In this document: in pieces, positions 5,961 to 6,328 of the stretch
How positions within the stretch are numbered: the stretch's first letter is position 1
How the letters are laid out: every line of letters starts with the position of its first letter
Assembly (NCBI GenBank): GCA_051009975.1
Contig: JBPCWA010000308.1
Coordinates: 1-6,328 of the forward strand
Reading direction: 5' to 3'
Source of the DNA: Tectiglobus sp051009975
GTDB taxonomy: Bacteria; Pseudomonadota; Alphaproteobacteria; Rhizobiales; Hyphomicrobiaceae
DNA length: 6,328 nucleotides
Program-made: the position numbers and the translations under genes
The notes under the pieces: model-generated
What the model was told of the DNA's origin: nothing
What the model saw: the letters and a program-made list of their open reading frames with translations, nothing else
Databases searched by the model: none

Positions 5961-6328
5961 CCCAAATCTGATGAAACGCAGTTGCGCGAGATAAAATAGA
6001 GTCCGCGAATATCAAAGAGCTGTCGCGTGAGAACCTGCTGCGAATGAGTGAAGGTTAGCTTGGAGTGTGGGGCTAAGCCTACATGAATGAACTCGAGTGA
6101 TGTTGAGTGACGATTCTCGGAGACTTATCGTTAGAAGCCGTCGAGAAGGAGCAGTAGGAGCTATTTCGTCCAGCCATTGATCAATGCTGTTACGCAAGGT
6201 TCCGTCATTGGCATCATCGGTATGATCATTTTTGCGCGCCGCGACATATTCATGATAGACGCCTTTATCTCGCTGATTTTCAGCCTCCTGCTGGCTGATG
6301 CCGTCAGTTGCTCCGCCGCTGTCTTGTT
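5961..6328. other. Right flank with no firm gene
   Basis: About 370 bases follow the CDGSH stop without a confident gene. I see no terminator hairpin with a T-run after 5960. On the plus strand, PKSDETQLREIK ends at a TAG (5997-5999), and the frame ending at 6058 gives SANIKELSRENLLRMSEG. Joined by a frameshift they look like the C-terminal end of a lost protein, but this is weak. On the minus strand a frame enters from the right edge (listed separately). On the plus strand a hydrophobic frame opposite it (ATG 6222 to the edge) is also open and may be only its shadow. Confidence 0.4.
6012..6328 (-). CDS. Possible C-terminal part of an unidentified gene (partial)
   Basis: One minus-strand frame is open from the right edge (first full codon at 6326) to a stop at 6012-6014, 104 residues. 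Its first half is hydrophilic and protein-like (ISQQEAENQRDKGVYHEY..., then LRNSIDQWLDEIAPTAPS), suggesting a real soluble domain. The last 40 or so residues (from about RRLLTISLRESS) look like random read-through, so the true end may have been lost to a frameshift or rearrangement near 6150. I recognise no family. The 5' part lies outside the window. An opposite-strand hydrophobic frame is open over the same bases, so coding on this strand is not certain. Confidence 0.3.
   Translation of the reverse strand, partial: QDSGGATDGISQQEAENQRDKGVYHEYVAARKNDHTDDANDGTLRNSIDQWLDEIAPTAPSRRLLTISLRESSLNITRVHSCRLSPTLQANLHSFAAGSHATAL

Noticed and set aside
5602..5994. Plus-strand open frame overlapping the CDGSH gene in another frame
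   Set aside because: It has no recognisable domain; its internal ATG at 5713 sits too close to AAGGAGG, which has ideal spacing for the CDGSH ATG at 5718.
6175..6186. Perfect 12-base palindrome CATTGATCAATG
   Set aside because: One or two perfect 12-base palindromes are expected by chance in 6.3 kb, and it has no promoter context.
1..6328. CRISPR array, tRNA, rRNA or insertion sequence
   Set aside because: I saw no regularly spaced repeats, no cloverleaf-type tRNA sequence, no rRNA-like stretch and no transposase motif or terminal inverted repeats.

Overview
The window holds a short leftward (minus-strand) fatty-acid beta-oxidation cluster, a small divergent (plus-strand) iron-sulfur protein gene, and non-coding or degenerate flanks. 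Codon choice, strong AGGAGG-type ribosome binding sites and the domain styles suggest a proteobacterium, probably an alphaproteobacterium of the rhizobial kind. This is an inference: there is no rRNA or other marker gene, and composition was judged by eye as moderate GC.

Layout. 1-178: no supported gene. 179-637 (minus): a single-domain cyclic-nucleotide-binding (CNB) protein of about 152 residues. 775-2769 (minus): a FadB-type protein with an N-terminal enoyl-CoA hydratase and a C-terminal 3-hydroxyacyl-CoA dehydrogenase, all expected catalytic residues in place. 2796-5300 (minus): a FadE-type membrane-anchored acyl-CoA dehydrogenase. 5301-5717: a gap of about 420 bases between divergent genes, with small repeats and possible operators. 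5718-5960 (plus): an 80-residue protein with two CDGSH [2Fe-2S] motifs. 5961-6328: mostly unexplained, with a weak candidate for the C-terminal end of a minus-strand gene entering from the right edge.

How the genes work together. FadE makes the first oxidation of an acyl-CoA (to trans-2-enoyl-CoA), and the FadB-like protein does hydration and the second oxidation (to 3-ketoacyl-CoA). The two genes are 26 bases apart and are very probably one transcript. The thiolase (FadA) that would complete the cycle is not in the window. The CNB gene follows fadB on the same strand and may be co-transcribed, but its best start is a TTG 137 bases after the fadB stop. The CDGSH gene is transcribed away from fadE; any link to beta-oxidation rests on adjacency alone.

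No clearly new system is visible. The points most worth checking are three translation-start corrections (CNB, fadE, CDGSH), the loss of the usual phosphate-binding arginine in the CNB domain, the in-frame extension with its own ribosome binding site upstream of the CDGSH gene, the repeats in the divergent gap, and the unidentified reading frame at the right edge.
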